A DNA stretch of 64,000 nt, taken from assembly GCA_021018815.1 (NCBI GenBank), contig JAITYX010000012.1, forward strand, positions 4,699,001 to 4,763,000. Direction: 5' to 3'. Below, one piece after another: positions 1 through 12,064 of this stretch. The DNA is from Talinum fruticosum (lineage: Eukaryota; Streptophyta; Magnoliopsida; Caryophyllales; Talinaceae). The number at the start of each line of letters is the position of its first letter. Positions within the stretch are counted from its first letter, which is position 1. The notes beneath the pieces are model-generated. The model had not been told where the DNA came from and ran no database searches. It was given only the letters and a program-made list of their open reading frames with translations. Position numbers and translations under genes: made by a program.

Positions 1-1140
1 GCCCCTCATAAAGAGAAGCGTTGTAAAGATGAACGTTGTGCATTGGTCCTTAGCTTAAAAGGTAATCCATCCCACTACTTGTGACTCGAAATCTAGGGTG
101 GAGATAACCATTAGACTCAAAGTTGATGTTTTCTAGAAATGGAAACAAACGACCACGACACGGTGTCCGAGCTGTCCCGAAAATGTGGCTTTTCTGTCTA
201 TTGACATTTAATAGCAAGAAGCCGGTTATTTTTTCTTTTTAGAATGAGATTAAATTAACCGTCCTCAAAGCGATAAAAGCATAGGAAATCAATAAATAAA
301 ATCAATAAAGGAAAGTAAAAGGAAAAGCGAAAGAAAACGAAAATAAAAGATTATATCGGGGATTAAAAAGCCATCACATTCTTTCACCACAATACCGAAA
401 GCAATAAATAATGCAAATTAAATAAACCGTAATGGTTGAAGGCAGATTTGGCTCCTCAATTTGTCCCACCTACTGATATGGGTCTTGAACCGGATCCGAA
501 AGCATGACGGTGGTAAACTAGAAGTGGCTTTTTCGTGAATTTTTGTGACGATGGAAAGATGTATGTATCTAATTAAGGATTAGGGATTGAATATTACAAA
601 TTTCGTAGGGATTAGTTAAAAGAAAACCACGAGATCGGAACATTTGAAGCATTCAATAGCGTTTACTCAAGTTTCAGCGAGAATTTTGGCAATGTGCCGC
701 TTTAGAATTCGCCTCTATTAGGTTGACATTCAATCTGCGTAACGCATTGGAAAAGGCCATATGAAAAATGAGAGTGTAACATCTCTATTAATAAGAGAAC
801 ATTAGGTCACAAGCGACCTAAATTTTCAGCTAATGCAACCGTTCAAAATGTGCAGAAAATCGGCTAGCAAAATCACAAAAAATTGAACCAAATCAAGCTT
901 GAGCCAGGATCGTAGGAATAGTGGGAAGATATGCGGTGCGAGATAGAAACGACATTGTACGATATCAACCTCCTTCCGTGCTGCAGTTCAACTCCGGAGC
1001 AAAATGCGGCGTTTGGAGGAGAAATTCTCTAAAATGCTCGCATCGAGTCAAGAAAGGCATCGTTTTGTGAAAGTGAGCTCTGTGTTCGAAGCTTGGAGGA
1101 AAATGCGGTGTTTTGGCGATGTTTGCCATGAAAAGTGGCA
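1..1140. other. Unassigned AT-rich intergenic sequence
   Basis: No convincing gene, LTR terminus or transposon end is visible here. Reading frames are short and do not resemble any family I recognise. The stretch lies next to a gypsy scrap and is probably decayed repeat DNA, but I cannot assign it. Confidence 0.4.
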
Positions 1141-1560
1141 TAAGTCATGGTACCAACTAGTTTGGTCGAGTACTAAACACTTTGAGTGCGTATATCTACG
1201 CAGTTTAACTCCATCGTTGTATTTGAGTAGGTAATGAATGAATGCCACTAGGGAGATTAATCATGGATGCCAACTTAGCGAAGGCATTCACAAATTGGTC
1301 GTCATCCCTAGGAAGGTATATGTATGTTATGTTGTCAAAATACTTCGCTAATTCTATCAGGTGCTTGGTAGGGTGCCAAGGTTTCACTACATACCTTCCA
1401 CTTTTATGAAATCGATTAATGATTAGACTGGATTCACCAAAAACCCCGACATTCTTGGCTCTAATTTCTATGGGAACTTGAAGTCCTGTGATGCATGCTT
1501 CATATTTTGCGGCGTTGTTCGTGACCGCAAAATCTAACTTGACTAAAATGGGAGTATGTG
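1141..1560 (-). pseudogene. Ty3/gypsy RNase H-region fragment (copy G1)
   Basis: The minus strand encodes a fragment with the motif YFDNITYIYLPRDDDQF followed by a stretch resembling N-A-F-A-K-L-A-S-M. This is the end of the second RNase H domain in plant gypsy polyproteins, where the usual form is close to 'IPREENQFADALATLASM'. The DNA matches 16,340-16,760 of gypsy copy G2 closely, including the block around 'ggtaccaactagtttg'. It is a truncated scrap: integrase is missing on the left and the rest of RNase H is cut off on the right, where LTR A begins at about 1,561. It is non-functional. Confidence 0.75.
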
Positions 1561-2631
1561 TGACTAATCTTGGACCAAAGTATTTTATACTTTGAGAACC
1601 AAATTGATTTACTTTTGTAGGTTATCCAAACGAGGCTATCCTAATTTTGAACTGCAAAAGTAACCCGCTTGAAAACGTCAAATCACTAGCGAGACAAGGC
1701 TTTTTCCACCTCGACCTAGCCCCGGACAATCGTGTCGGGATTTTCTGTTTCCACAACTGGAAATCTGCAACACCAAGCTCAACGGTGGTTTCCACCTTAT
1801 TTTTAAAGACACTACCGGTGGTTGTGGGACTTCCAAAGGAGTCAAGAACCGTTGCTCAACGTTCATATCTCAACGGATATTTTCTGAGTGACTCGGAAAA
1901 TCCTTTACAACGGTCACAAAGGACATCCGGTGAGAAGATGGACACAACGGCTAAGCTGCTTGGTCGCCTATAAATAAAAGCCAACTTTCAAGACTTGAAG
2001 ATTGCCGAACCTATTGTTAATACACATACTTGAGCAAAAGTCATTGTATTCATTCTCAATCTTCTACTTACAACTCCAATTCCGTATTTAATAACTTTCC
2101 GAGTTGTAAGGTCTTGTACTCGATTACAAACACTCTCTTTCTTATTCTCTAAGTAAGGTCCCTTGATTGAGCTGTAAAGGTTAACTCAGCTCGGTTGTCC
2201 CTAACTTGTAAGGGTGATCTCGTTTAGGAAGTACTAGATTAGATAAGGTAATTTCTAAGTCTAGGAAAAAACTTGTAAGGAGTTGTTTAAGGAAGTAACT
2301 CAAGTCAACTCAGTCTACTGTATTTTGTGGACTCAAAATAGTGGATTTGACTTCGTGCTTGGATTAGCACGGTCCGTGGTTTTCTGCCCGGGAGGGTTTC
2401 CACATACTTTCTAAGTTATACTTTTCGAGTGCATTCTAGACTCAAACAGTCTTAAAGTGCCGTTTAATTTGCTTCTTCACTTTGCATCGACTTCGAGTTA
2501 ATGCTTTTCTTAGTTTATCCTTGTCTCTCACTCACCTCGGATTCATATCTGTTTTAATTTTCAAGCAAGTTTCCTTATCACCCTATTCACCCCCTCTAGG
2601 GTGATTTATACTCTCCAAGAGAAAACCTTCA
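1561..2631 (+). mobile_element. 5'-truncated LTR A (Sirevirus-like copia LTR)
   Basis: This aligns along its length with the solo LTR at 14,071-15,600 but starts about 460 bp inside it. It ends with the family terminus '..gaaaaccttca'. Visible landmarks are a near-palindrome at 1,880-1,900 (TTTTCTGAGT / ACTCGGAAAA), a TATA box TATAAATA at 1,969-1,976, and the conserved 'caccctattcaccccctctaggg' block near the 3' end. No target duplication can be tested because the left end is gone; the break falls directly in gypsy RNase H sequence. Confidence 0.85.
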
Positions 2632-2921
2632 TGCTTAAAAGGGAATTGAATTAAGGTAAAACGAACATTGAAGCATAGAGAAGGAGCGGGAACTTGGAGT
2701 ATCAAGGGTGTATGTGCTGATATTGATTGAGTATGGCTTTGAAAATGAAGTAAGACGAGAGTTACACATGTAGGAATAGGAAATTCTTGCTTTAGTAGAA
2801 TACGGATAAATATGGATAGATGTGAGATACTTGGGCGAATACTTGAATAAATAGGTTAGCTTTGGATGTTGAACCTTACCATGGAGATGCTTGACTTATA
2901 AAACAACTTGATTCCAGATTC
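2632..2921. other. Unassigned sequence between LTR A and LTR B
   Basis: It may be a diverged upstream part of LTR B, but no clear similarity to 33,724-35,683 was seen. No gene is visible. Confidence 0.3.
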
Positions 2922-4175
2922 TTTGTTCAAAAGTCGGTTTTGAAAGAAGTTTTATGTTTTACGCAAAATGATACTTGAATCCGATTTATATGATATATAC
3001 TTTTTAAGCATTAAAACGTGTTTCTAAGAAGTGAAACTAATTTGAGAATGTTGTTTGAAACAAGAGTAATGAGTGAATGTGTTAAAGAAACTATTTTGAA
3101 TCAACTTTGTTAGGATCGTTTAGTACAAGGAAGGATTGTAGCTAGGGACGGCTAGCTAGGGATCCTGGTGTATCAGGATGTCCGATTGGAATCTTCCTAG
3201 ATAGGTCCCGGGAGCCTTTTATTTAGGGTCGCGCCCTAGAGATACTAGAGAAATCAGAGAAATTATGAGAAATTGGGAAGTGCTAGTTTGAGTCCACAAC
3301 CTAGAATGTGATTCACCAAAAGAGGTTCATTAAAAGTGATTCATAAGAAGTGATTTATTAGAAATGATTTAGTTTCGATTGAAAACATTTGAAAGAAAGC
3401 GTAGGTGGTACACCACCTTGTTTAAAGTTGATTCAGTTCTATAAAGAGTTGCTTATTAATTGTGAAATTGTATCTTTAAATGATTGAAGTGTTAGGATCT
3501 ATATGTGGCAAATGATTTTAAGGGATTTCATTGAAAAGTGTCTAAATTTGTATTATGTTATTATACTTTCAGCGATTTCATTATTGTGAGTAGTATGTAT
3601 AAAGAATTTTCATTTTAAGAGTTTAAGGCTTTCCGGTGAGCTCGTGGTTTGCTCACCCCCACAAATTTCGCGCTTCCCCGGTGTTGCGGGTCCACTCTCG
3701 GAAGGCGTGTCTCACACCTTAGCATACTCGGACTTTGCGTGTCGTTCGTTGACTCGCTGTTTGTTGAAGTGACTCTAGTTGCTAACGTGCATTTCTTATA
3801 TTTCTAAGTATTGAAGTTTGTAATTTAGTTCATATAGTTTGTACCGGATGTATAATGAACCATTTAGATTGTTTTAAGTTTTAATGCATAATTGATTGGA
3901 CTCCGGCGTGTGGTCGTTGAGTTGTGTACTCCGAGTATATGGCTCATTGAGTTATATTATGATTTTTGTGCAGGGTTTTACGACTTGAAGCCTAGGGGAT
4001 AGTCTACATTACAAACGGAACTCTGCCGAAATTTTTGGGAAATTTCAAACTCTCTTGGGAAAATCACCTCGATTACCTTTAGGTTGGAGTTAGAAGGTCA
4101 AGCCGACACCTAAATGAGCCTTCGGAGTTCCTTGTGAGGAACTCTAGCGATGTAATACTCCTATGGTGGGTTTTG
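2922..4175 (+). mobile_element. LTR B, 3' part (gypsy-type LTR)
   Basis: This matches 35,684-36,937 nearly throughout. Shared landmarks are the 'gctagctagg' block followed by 'tccgattggaatcttcctagatagg', 'gggtcgcgccctagag', 'gctcacccccacaaat' and 'ggactccggcgtgtgg'. It ends in a degenerate form (..GGGGTGCTATA) of the terminus seen at 36,937 (..GGGGTGTTACA). It directly abuts CACTA transposase sequence. The 5' two thirds of the 3.2-kb LTR are absent. Confidence 0.8.
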
Positions 4176-6560
4176 GGGTGCTATACGAGAACTTCATGCT
4201 ATCTTTGTTAATTCCGAGGCTCTACTTTCCCGGAAATGACATAGATGTCTATATGACGCCACTATTTGATGAACTTAAAGATCCGAGGGATTTTGGGGTA
4301 TATTCTTATGATGCATTCAAACAGGAGTCATTTCAAATGTTTGGTACATTGACGTGCACAACAACTAACTTCCCAACATATTCCATGTTGTCCGGATGGA
4401 AAACTAAACGAAAGTTGGCATGTCCTTTGTGTAAATATGATACTTGCTCTAAATATTTGAAACACATTAAGAAAACCTATTACATGGGTCACCGTAGATT
4501 TCCGGATATGAACCATTCTTGGAGACTTGACACGTAATCATTTAACGGGGAGAAAGACGAGAGACCTACAACTAGTATTATGTCCGGTACTACGGCAGAA
4601 TATATTTGATGGATGTAGAAAATGATTTTTGGAAAGTGAAAAATAAGAAACAAAATTATTTCAATGAAAAACCTTGGAAAAAAAGGTCTATTTTCTTTGA
4701 ATTTCCTTGTTAGGACCATAATAGATTTCGACATAGCCTTGACATCATGCACATTGAGAAAATTTTCCGTGACAATTTGATTGGGACATTATTGGACATA
4801 CCCGGAAGTCAAAAGACCATACTAAGGCTCGCCTTGACTTAGTAGACTTGGCTATAAAAGAACATCTTCAGCCTTCTCTTGCTGATGATGGTGAGTACAT
4901 CATCTTGCCCCTATCACCCTTTTCAATGGGACTTACGAGAAAAGATATATTTCTTAAGGTTATGTTGGAGACAAAGTAGCCTTATGGATGAGCTTCAAAT
5001 ATAGCACAATGTCTTCAAGTCAAACAAATAAAGTTTGGTGGTTAAAAGTCATAATGCTCATATTTTTTGCATTATCTTCTTCAAGTTGCACTGAGGAATT
5101 CTTTATCGAGTGGGGAACGTTTTCGTCATTTGTGTAGTAATGTTAGCAGCCATCACGAGTTGGATTTTTTGAATATGAAATCATAGAAATACTTTGTCTA
5201 CTTGAGAAATATTTCCCACCGAATTTTTAATGTAATGGTGCATCTTCCTATTCATTTGGTGAATGAAATTAGGCTTGGGGGACCTGTGCGATATCATTTG
5301 ATGTTTTTTGGAGAGAGATTTTTATGTAAATTCAAATATTAGGTTCCCAATAGGTCTCGTCTAGAGGGATGCATGGCAAAATGCTATTTAGCCGAAGAAT
5401 GTTTAACATTTTGTTCTAGATACTTATATAATGGAGTGAAGACTAGATTAGATAGAAGATCAACCCATTATACTAAAAAAGTGAGCAACGAGCAATTCAA
5501 GTGGAGATGAAGCATCAATTTTTTCGAAGGTTGGTTTTCTAGTTAGGGGAAAAGAGCACAAAAGGAAAAGGATTCTTGTTGGACCAAGAGTGTATGAAAC
5601 AAGGACATAGATATATCATTTTCAATTGTGGTTGTGAACAAGTTGAGAACTACATCGAGTAAGCCCATCATCTAAGTTAATTTTTAATCAAATATTTGTA
5701 TTTCACTTATAACGTATATTGTTTTTTAAAAATTTGATAAGTTGAAATATTCTTAATCTTTTGAGTTTCTCATTGCAGGGAACATGAAAATTTAGTTAAT
5801 AATGAATGTCGAAAAGTAGATGGCAATGAGCTCGAAGTCATAGCCTTGAATTTATTAGTTGGTTTCAAGATAAAGTTAAGAGGGAAAAGGTTGAGAACCA
5901 TATTTTTGGTTAGCTAATGTTCGAAATCCTATGGTTAGGAGGCATACGGGTTATGTTGTCAATGGATGTTGATTTTAAATAAGAAATAGTTACTCATGAC
6001 TAAAAACTCAAAATAGTGGAGTCACCTTGACAACCTTGACTACAAGTTTTGCTAGCTCCACAAATCAAAATCCTGTGGTGGGAGACGTTACTTATTATGC
6101 AGCAATACAAGATATTATTGAGTTTGATTTTTCGTCCAAGATTAGATTTGTGTTATAGGTGTGATTGGTTTCATTCAGATGTTGATATTTTGGGCTTACT
6201 CGTGTCTATTTTAAGAAGCTATGCTCGAAGGATGATCCTTTTGTTTTAGCATTTCAAGTTCATTAGGTTTTTTATGTCCCGGACCTAGTTGAAAGTGGCA
6301 ATTATTATGCTATGACAAGGATTCCAAGAGATCTTTTAGACTTCCCATAAGTGGTAAATCCTGATACATATTGGAGAGAGCCCATAAATGTTGATTATAA
6401 CATACCGACAGACTTCTAATATGGACGATAACCAATTGGGAAATGGTGCAATACGAGAATAGTAGACATAAATATTATCTTACATGGTGATCAAAATGGG
6501 GATGATGAATATAATGACTGATAATGATGATACAAATTGGGATTGGATGCATGTTGAGAC
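4176..6560 (+). pseudogene. tnp2: CACTA TNP2-type transposase pseudogene (C1)
   Basis: In order, the sequence holds the end of the Transposase_21 region (IDVYMTPLFDELKD near 4,228; MLSGWKTKRKLACPLC near 4,387), the DVMHIEK block (~4,740), a DUF4218-like segment (VMVHLPIHLVNEIRLGG near 5,230; then AEECLTFCSRYLYNG near 5,390), and the C-terminal DUF4216-like segment (CDWFHSD near 6,155; TRIPRDLLDFP near 6,315). These lie in different frames with many stops. The N-terminal transposase-associated domain is missing. In the family, TNP2 is the DDE-type protein thought to cut the element ends; this copy cannot make it. Confidence 0.85.
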
Positions 6561-6857
6561 ATAATGGGTATGGTGGGGTTGTTATGATATGTTAGTTATG
6601 TAGTTGATCATGATTCCATTCATTTTGTCATGCATGCTAGATATTCTTAACATCATATGCTATCATCATTATTTTTTTCCTCTTGCATAATGAATTTAGT
6701 CCATATTCCATCATCATGATTTTCCCCCTTGTATAATGAATTATATGACTGTATTTTTAATTAAAGAACATTATATGATTATTTTACACATTATGTATGT
6801 ACTTTTGGTGTTCTTGAATACTAATGCGTGAGTTACGTTTATGATATTTACAGAAAA

Positions 6858-9003
6858 ATGGGGGTGAGCAAGCGGAAAACATGAAGTGCCAAACAACATG
6901 AATTAATGTCCAAAACCTCCTCTAAGTGCACTCGGTATGAGAAAGAAAGGCAGAGGAGAATAGAAAGGAATGCCAGTGAAAGCTGAAGAACTTGGATTTC
7001 TAAAACGGCAAATCAACTAATGAACAAAGCTGGAAGCCTTGAAACGAAGAGATGCGATAGCTGCATACATGTTGATAAGGAGAATGAAGAATACATACTA
7101 GAGGAAAATGATAACGACAAGTTCTCTGATTTGGAGGATGAAACTTGTGCTTGAAGATGTTGTCATTGGTTACAAACCAGTTTAGAAAACCGATAAGGTA
7201 ATTAGTTATTTATTTGTTAATTTGCAAGAGTTGTGAGTTCACATGTGAAGTTTTAAGCGGTTGTTTGATAATTAGCAAGAATGGGAATTAAGCAATTTTT
7301 GGTATTTTGCTAAGGTTCAAAAGGTGACTACTAAGAAACGTGTAGCAATGAGAGAAAAACATCAGCCTATGTGTCCAACAATGTCAATAATTGATTTTCT
7401 GAAGCAACAAAATCCAAAGGAGTTGACACAACCAGTGGAGGATGAAGGTTCAATACAATATGAAGAAGATCAAATGCATATTGTAGATATTAATTTTCCT
7501 GAACCAGAAAATGAAGAAGCGATTGAGCATGGCCAACAAATTGGACCTACAAACAAGATTTGTGCCGCATTTGGTAAGTTCTTGGGCACAATTGCTCATA
7601 AACATTCATGGGCTCCATTGACTTATATAAGTTGGCATAAGGATCTTCATAAAGATAGAATGTGGGAATATGTAATTGCAAGTTCAAAATGAATATTATT
7701 TTGTACTATAAAAATGATATCATTATCACTTGTACTTAACAAATGCTTATAGCATGTCTGTAGGAGAAGAACATACTCCCCCAAACTAAATGCGTGAAGA
7801 AATGGGTGTTGGAATGGATTGGATGTTCTTATAATTTTTCAAATGCCGAATAAAAGCTAAGAACTATAAAAAGCATAAAATTGATAGTGAAAAATGCAAG
7901 AACCAGTCCAGCTAGTAGAATGCCCGATTCTCACTTTAAAAATGTTGATTCAATACTTGAAAACCTCTCCTATGAAGGTTATAATTCTTTTTCATTTTTG
8001 TTGGCTATTTTTTTTAACTTTGTCTATGATATTTTTTTCCTAAATTTCCATCTTTTTATGTATATTTTGTAGAAAATTAGTGCAACACACAGTAAAAATC
8101 GTGAACGATTAGACAACATGCATACTTGTTGGACCTGTGAGTTTTGCGGTTACACATCGGAAGTTGGTATGACAATGAAGTATCATGATATGCTTTTTCA
8201 CTAGTTATGGCTAAATGTTTTTCGAGTAATTAGTTTGCGAGATAATTAACTTCTTGTAAACAAAAGAAGATGGTCAACCACCTTTTAAAAGAAAGATGTT
8301 TGAAGCGACAAAAAGAAGGAAAGAAGGGACACATGTATAAAAAAACCTTATGATGATTGTAAGTGCTAAAATTGTTCAAACAATTTACAATAGATAGCGC
8401 ATATTTATTACCTAGTTTGCTTTATGTGAAAAATTGACATCCTTTTTTGAAAATGTTGTTTCCAATAGTTATAATGTCTCATTATGTTTACCTTTTCATC
8501 ATGTAGGACAAGATGAAGGAGCTAGAGATGTTGCATGATGTGAGGCTATCTGAAATTGATGGAGATTCTTTTGACATAGTGATGAATGGTGAGTATTACT
8601 GATGATTACAACTATATAGAAGAGGTGTTCCTACGAAAAATGTAAAGGAAAAAGGGGTTGGAACATCTACCATTATACCATATGAGAATGTTGAATCTAT
8701 AAGGTCTAGTTTAGCATCCGAAATGCAAGAGGAATATGATGCTAAAAAGATAAGCTAGTCAACGTGTTTGATAAAAAGAACTTCAAGCTAAAGAGGATTA
8801 AATGGTTGATAATATGGTTGACAAAGCTATGGTATGACAAAGAGGAAATGTGCCCAAACATTACAGTGAGAGTCGCTTGCACAGGTTGTGGCATTTTCCT
8901 TAGTAGAGTAGCTATGCTTACACAAGTATGTTTCCTTTGTCCTTTTCTTTCACTCGCCTTCATTTTGGTCAATTTCATTATATATTATTTTTCTTTTTCA
9001 TAG
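6858..9003 (+). pseudogene. CACTA TNPA-like (Transposase_24-type) pseudogene (C1)
   Basis: The segment at 7,324-7,692 encodes a 122-residue open stretch whose end (FGKFLGTIAHKHSWAPLTYISWH, quoted here only as FLGTIAHKHSWAPLT) matches the conserved 'FLGTLAR...PL' core of plant TNPA-like proteins. Downstream are fragments in the expected order: NARTSPASRMPDSH (~7,893), a cysteine/histidine patch CEFCGYTSE..MKYH (~8,135) and MKELEMLHDVR..EIDGD (~8,512). Intron-like AT-rich gaps separate them. Known TNPA proteins bind subterminal repeats and help assemble the ends. Stops and frame changes make this a pseudogene, and its exact limits are uncertain. Confidence 0.7.
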
Positions 9004-10188
9004 CTTTAGAATTTGGTAGTTTCATTTTGTGTGTTTTTTGGGGGTCGGGTTGGTTGGTATTGCCCATCCATGAAACTTGATCAAAGAAGCAATACATCCA
9101 ATTTGTGCAACGCATGTTGTGATCAAGAATATGAGGTTTAGGAATTTGATATTTGTGTTTACAATGATCGGAGTATGCGAGCGATGATCTTTTTTCTTTT
9201 CATTTATGTAGTCGAGACATAAAGACATTACGTAAGGGACGAACAACTACCAAACAACTTGAATGAATTTGTGTTGATAACTATGAATTTGAGGTTCAAG
9301 AGTTAGATAATTGTGTTTACAATGATAAGAGTACGCAAGTGCATGAATAATAAATTTCAATGCCTCTTGAATGTTTACATTATTTTCCATTAGTTTTTGC
9401 ATCATTTTAACCCTTTAATTTAGCCTAATGACTAATATAATCCCATTAAATACCTATATTTATTAAGGCTTATCTATGTCTTGTGGGCTATATGATGAAT
9501 GTGCCTTGTATGTATTGTTGTTCTCTAACTTTTTTTTTTTCCATATGTGCCTATAGGCAGCTTCATAGCTGGGGAATATTTTTGTTGTGCTTGCTCTACA
9601 AAGGGAAGAAGAAAAATGCAAGATGTGTGTGGAATTATTGTCTTGAAAGTGCTTTGATTTTTTGGACCCTATTGTCGATTGGGAAGAAAATTCATTGTAT
9701 TTTGGACTTTGATGTGTTTACTTAATGGACTTTATTATTTTAATGATTTTGATACGTAAGGACGTATACGTAAATGAAATCCAATGAATGTAAATATATT
9801 CCTTGGACATATGGAAAACTGGAAGCCATGATGCATGTATGCACCATGATTATTTGGGAAATGAAACAATGTTGCAAAAAATGAATTATTTGTTACCTTA
9901 GCATTGGCTTGAAATTGTTACAGGAACCTAAACAAAGTGTTGCCTCAACAATTTGTATAAATTGTTGCTGAAGATCAAAACGTTTGTTGCCTTAGTATAT
10001 GATTCAAACTGTTTCCATAGATTGATCTATTACAATAATTTTCTAGTCTATTGTAATGGGTGAAATAAACTGTTACTATATGGTGAAAATACAACACCAA
10101 TATATGTCTTGCCTTTGACTTTTGGGAACATTTTAAGCATCTATGGTAACACTTTCGATCCGTTGACAAATGCATTTTTCTTGTAGTG
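9004..10188 (+). repeat. 3' non-coding and subterminal region of CACTA C1
   Basis: No coherent coding is seen after the TNPA-like remains. From about 9,840 to 10,188 short related motifs recur (gttgcctta, aactgtt, gttaccttag) up to the terminus. Such clustered 10-bp motifs next to CACTA termini are typically TNPA-binding sites; that role is inferred here. Confidence 0.55.
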
Positions 10189-11254
10189 TCGGGTCGGCTC
10201 TCAACTGCGTGACTTCAGTATGTCACTTCTAATATTTAAAATTTAAGCTAAACAACTCAGAAAATTTTCCTTCTTCTCTGTCTAAACTGCTGTCCATGTC
10301 CACGACTTGTGGTGGGCCTATGGGCATGTCCATGGTAGCTGGCGCCGGTGAAAAGCCGGGCGTTTGCTGCCCAATTTTCACCTTTTTGGTTGTCTCCTCA
10401 TGGGTCCTGTGTGCACGGACTAACTTCCATCCATGGGCCTGAATTCAGCTCCTTTCAAGCTTAGGTGTAGCACCAAAATTGAGCAATAGGAGGATTTTGT
10501 TTGAGGGTCCTTTTGATTTTATTAGTATCTTTGTGAGCAAGTCACACCACAAATCTGTTACAACACGTGGCCTCCTTTCGTTCTGAAGATCCACCGTAAA
10601 CGGTGTTGTAGTTCCGCTCTATTACTTAAGAGGAGAAGGAAGAATTAACCACCGCCTATCCCTATACCTAGTTTTTAAACATGCATTCATCATATGGTCA
10701 ACATTTAGGGTGAATTATGACCCGATTGATGAGTCTTAATCTATCCTTCTTTTGTATGGTTTAATTTCTTATGTGGAAATTAAATTCATCCTTTATAGTT
10801 CTCCCGGAGGACATCTATATCCCAAGCCTTGATGTCGATGTGTCGCAACCCGGGAGTCCCCATGCTATGTTAAAATTCTAGAAATTTCGGAAGATAAGCG
10901 TGTAGGGCTTCCTCTCCCAAAGAATTAGAAAGGGGTAAGCGTATTATGCTCTCTTAGTTTTAGTTATATGCTAAAAGTGTCTTGTTAGCCTAATGAATTT
11001 TGTAGTATAACCGCAAGCAATCTCAAAATATATCTATCGGGCTCCGGTCCGCCCTCAAAGCTTTTAAAGACTTATTTACTATAAAGACTTTCCGGACATT
11101 TTGGGTGTGTATGTGTTAGTGAAAGTGCTAACTCGTTAAGCTTTTAGTAAATATGCTAATTGCTCCATTATTTTTGTTTGTCATGTCGTTGATCTAGATC
11201 TTCCCCATCGAGAGGTTTCTTTGCTGGTCTCGGGACTCAAGCATGCCCCTCTAG
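10189..11254. other. Unassigned sequence right of CACTA C1
   Basis: It begins at the transposon terminus and runs to the first segment shared by the two gypsy copies. No open frame of useful length, LTR end or RNA gene is recognised. Confidence 0.35.
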
Positions 11255-11555
11255 TAAGCAAATGTCATCTAGTAGCATAGTTGGAGTGGGTACTTCCCAA
11301 CATTCTTCATGGCATTCGCATCATCGTAGTGCTTTCGATGAGGGGCCTAGCACATCTGCACCTAGGTCTAGTTCTTATAGGGCTGGACCTAGCTTCTCCG
11401 AGCATTATATGGACATCATGCCTCTCTAAGCACTTGACCCTCACGGCAACCCGTTTGATTTCCTCCGGATGTCATCTAGCGAGACCTTCTCATGGAGCTT
11501 CTAAATCCTCTTGGGACGATGGGGCTAGCTCTTCACGAGGCTGGTGGGGATAGAC
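11255..11555 (+). pseudogene. Plus-strand frame remnant beside gypsy G2 (unknown product)
   Basis: A serine/histidine-rich frame beginning near 11,262 (MSSSSIVGVGTSQHSSWHSH) continues, with breaks, into a segment containing DPHGNPFDF. The segment at 17,745-17,945 contains the related DRHGNPLYF followed by a similar W-S-S-x-S-x-P/E-S pattern. Both sit just left of the antisense-frame promoters of the two gypsy copies. I do not recognise the protein. It may be the C-terminal end of a second antisense frame, or coding sequence from an older element. Stops interrupt it. Confidence 0.35.
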
Positions 11556-11941
11556 GAGTTATAATTTTTGTAGTATTTTGACTCTATGCAATGAGATGAA
11601 TATCAAAACTCAATTCTAAAATGCTCTCTTTTATTTATATAATACGAAAATTCTAAGAAAAGTTACAAAGATAAATTGAAAAAAAAAATCACTAGCCCTC
11701 ATTCCCTCCAAATGAAAATAATAAAATGAAAAAAATAGGGAATGGTAAGTGCATGGTCTAAAAAATATTGGGGATTGCCCAAAATTGGCCGAAGCGAAAA
11801 GCGAAATTAGGCCGGAGTAGCGCTCGGATCGAAAGAAATGAAGTAAACCGGCTGGTCGGGTTGGTGCTGACCAACCCTAGGCATGGTGGCTCCGGCGGAC
11901 CTTGATGGCGTGATGTGGCGGGACTCGGTCTTGGAGACCAC
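11556..11941. other. Non-coding 3' side of gypsy G2
   Basis: This aligns with 17,980-18,350 of G3, including 'gctctcttttatttatat' versus 'gcgctcttttatttaatatg' and the following A-rich block. No coding is visible. It is either downstream untranslated sequence or LTR of the gypsy, and also serves as the upstream region of the antisense frame. Confidence 0.5.
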
Positions 11942-11949
11942 TATATAAG
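11942..11949 (+). promoter_or_regulatory. TATA box of the antisense frame, copy G2
   Basis: TATATAAG lies 123 bp upstream of the ATG at 12,065, on the plus strand. The equivalent place in G3 has TATAAATA (18,358-18,365), 102 bp upstream of its ATG. A TATA box kept at the same place in two diverged copies suggests that the antisense frame has its own promoter. Confidence 0.55.
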
Positions 11950-12064
11950 GGACCCGACGATCGGTTACCAAAAATTACACATGCAGCTCTTCTTTGTACA
12001 ACCCTTTCAAAAAAACAATTCCTAAGAAATTCCCGAGTGCCTTTGATTTTTTGTGACTTCAAAG

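Larger units (their letters stand above)
4176..10188 (+). mobile_element. CACTA (En/Spm) transposon C1, 5'-truncated
   Basis: Transposase (TNP2-like) remains are followed by TNPA-like remains on the same strand, the usual CACTA gene order. The right end reads ..ttcttgtagtg at 10,178-10,188, which is the reverse complement of the standard plant CACTA terminus CACTACAAGAAAAA. The last ~350 bp carry recurring short motifs of the kind 'tgttgcctta' and 'tgttac', consistent with subterminal TNPA-binding repeats. The left end is missing; LTR B abuts the transposase. Confidence 0.85.

Noticed and set aside
1647..1973. 108-codon frame on the plus strand (similar frames at 14,543, 20,716 and 44,759)
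   Set aside because: Recurs because all are LTR A copies. The reading frame is not conserved between them, so it is LTR sequence and not coding.
10189..11254. Possible host exon between C1 and G2
   Set aside because: No open frame with domain similarity or clear splice structure could be supported.
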